64,000 nucleotides of DNA. It comes from Nakaseomyces glabratus. Taxonomy: Eukaryota; Ascomycota; Saccharomycetes; Saccharomycetales; Saccharomycetaceae. The notes under the pieces were generated by a model that saw only the letters and a program-made list of their open reading frames with translations, did no database searches and was not told the DNA's origin. Each line of letters starts with the position of its first letter. Position 1 is the first letter of the stretch. Below, one piece after another: positions 63,501-64,000 of this stretch. A program made the position numbers and the translations under genes. The stretch spans positions 434,001-498,000 of the forward strand of contig NC_088958.1 in the NCBI RefSeq assembly GCF_010111755.1, written 5' to 3'.

Positions 63501-64000
63501 TCCAGCAAAGTTCTTTTACAAATTCATCAACAGGAAGTCTAGTGTCAAACTCTCCATGACGGAGACCATTTCTTTCGAAAAAAATTAACTCTAATGAACT
63601 TTCCTCCTCTAGAAAAGACTTTCTTTGAATTGAAGCTATTAAAGAACCTTGAGGCCTCCAACTTAAATGGTGTTCCATACCATCAACTGGTTCAGACGCA
63701 CTGTCTAAGACCCCATCACGTGAAAATACTCTAAATGCTCTTCTTTGGATCTCATGACCAGGTTCCTCTGGTAGCTCTACGTTCTCAATTGTTGATATAG
63801 CAAAAAATTCACAGTCACCTCTCCAAGTGATTGTAACCTCCTTACTATCTAAAGATGTAATTTCACCAGAATCCACCATATATGGCATTGTTGGGTCTCT
63901 TAACTCATTCCCTACCAAACCAGAGGCTTTCAAGGAAGCTAGGGCTTCACGTTCCATAGCTCGTGCACCTTTACCTCTAAATTGTGTTTCTTTCTTACCC
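60535..64000 (-). CDS. IKI3: Elongator subunit Elp1/Iki3, 5' end missing
   Basis: About 1154 residues of the C-terminal part are in the window. The frame runs off the right edge without a start, and the codons before the internal ATG at 63957 (KKETQFRGKGARAMEREA) match S. cerevisiae Iki3, so that ATG is not the true start. About 200 N-terminal residues should lie outside. Elp1 is the scaffold of Elongator, which makes cm5U-type wobble modifications in tRNA. Visible parts are the second WD40 propeller, the TPR-like helical region, and a conserved C-terminal basic tRNA-binding and nuclear-import segment (AKNKRREERKRARGKKG). FYGQETEQADDVSIAPSETS, the phosphorylated region, precedes it. Confidence 0.97.
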   Translation of the reverse strand, partial: GKKETQFRGKGARAMEREALASLKASGLVGNELRDPTMPYMVDSGEITSLDSKEVTITWRGDCEFFAISTIENVELPEEPGHEIQRRAFRVFSRDGVLDSASEPVDGMEHHLSWRPQGSLIASIQRKSFLEEESSLELIFFERNGLRHGEFDTRLPVDEFVKELCWNSNSDVLAIVLSNRIQLWTSKNYHWFLKQEIYSESISFAKWHPEKDLTLMFESGNGVNIVDFAYKMTNGPTLEPFDNGTVMVVDGSTVNITPFALANVPPPMYYRDFDAPGNVLDVACSLSNEIFAAITIDELVVAYVPSIDDMKKGQHPTVVSELSKATFASAIDSLRQVAFINDNVIGILLDSENLSHIVLVDVQDVSQPVLLKTVEIFDKIVLMKTSFDYNHIVYETRDGSVFEVDVEGELKQITKFPQLVIDFRVKRVHNMLEGKEDNWESESSEVIAFGLTSFGKLFANNTLLTTAVTSFEVTDKFLMFTTAQHRLQFVHLNNTNFKQLPIVPDQVEDERIRAIERGSLLVTSIPSRAAVVLQADRGNLETIYPRIMVLSEVRKEIKDQKYQEAFLTCRTHRISLDLIHDYDPDSFISNLDNFILQVEKVDHLNLFISCLTEDDVSSTKYKETLTSDMALPYAVAAEPLTEMQEYMKKKMFDPATSKVNKICKAFLDTLLSKDEYMKKYINTILTAYATQNPQDLESALLLIASLSTEEDKDSSVTYLCFLQDVNVIYKSALATYDVKLALLVAQKSQMDPREYLPFLQSLYEETENRRKYMIDDYLGNYEKALGHLISTESDSTIVSDEIINYVETHNLFLNALATFRYETNKQNMIYKSYAKDLQSKQEYKDAAIIFEMLGEYQNAVNAYKSAKSWKPALSIAELKFPDDVQELANDLVSSLTFEHKYEDAAQVELIYLKNVREAVKYYCKSYKYDTAILTATNTNNIKFIEEIVDTELADGFGVIAELLADCKGQINSQLRRLRELRTKKEEDPYAFYGQETEQADDVSIAPSETSTKESFFTRYTGKTGGTAKTGASRRTAKNKRREERKRARGKKGTIYEEEYLIQSIGRLIERLNQTLSDSYNLVEALCRRNKREQAYQIQKNFLEVIQLLNENVKEIYSISEKDRERIDENGEVYLIPEMKIPEIPVFTINRAVSF

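Noticed and set aside
60535..63957. ATG at 63957 as the start of IKI3
   Set aside because: The frame continues upstream to the window edge with residues that match the Iki3 family, so the gene is simply cut.

Overview
This window is yeast nuclear DNA of the family Saccharomycetaceae. It holds 24 protein genes, all readable without frameshifts; two of them (RPL32 and IKI3/ELP1) are cut by the window edges. Nearly every protein resembles its Saccharomyces cerevisiae counterpart along its length. No gene in the window shows an obvious intron. Coding density is moderate, and several intergenic gaps are long (1.3 to 2.8 kb). I found no tRNA, rRNA, transposon, LTR, CRISPR array or centromere.

The gene order mixes blocks that lie on different S. 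cerevisiae chromosomes. Positions 1-12015 match the YBL092-YBL088 block (RPL32, SCS22, MRP21, AVT5, TEL1). Positions 12673-34539 interleave YML007-YML016 genes (YAP1, ERG6, MRPL39, SPT5, RAD33, ERV25, UBX2, TRM9, TAF11, PPZ) with YDR genes (TIF35, NPL3). Positions 35294-64000 match YLR375-YLR384 (STP3/4, PSY3, FBP1, SEC61, CSR1, CTF3, NAM2, SMC6, IKI3) with SLU7 (YDR088C) and PSA1 (YDL055C) between them. This pattern fits a post-whole-genome-duplication yeast that kept a different set of duplicate copies from S. cerevisiae. YAP1 next to ERG6, a 588-residue Yap1 and the general sequence style suggest Nakaseomyces glabratus (Candida glabrata). That species call rests on memory, not on a search.

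The genes are independent housekeeping units, as usual in yeast. Some share pathways. Elp1 and Trm9 both act on wobble uridine (mcm5U). Tel1, Rad33, Psy3 and Smc6 act in genome maintenance. Spt5, Npl3 and Slu7 act in transcription elongation, mRNA handling and splicing. Sec61 and Erv25 act early in the secretory pathway, Psa1 supplies GDP-mannose, and Ubx2 acts in ER-associated degradation.

No wholly new system is evident. The points most worth a second look are: a Slu7 with no cysteine, and so no zinc knuckle; a 33-bp RRPE palindrome between TIF35 and MRPL39; PAC or PAC/RRPE promoter modules at SLU7, TRM9 and AVT5; a detailed glucose-response promoter at FBP1; paired Rox1-like and Reb1 sites at ERG6; G-quadruplex-capable tracts at the STP3/4 gene; and the unexplained 2.8-kb and 2.2-kb gaps on either side of SEC61.
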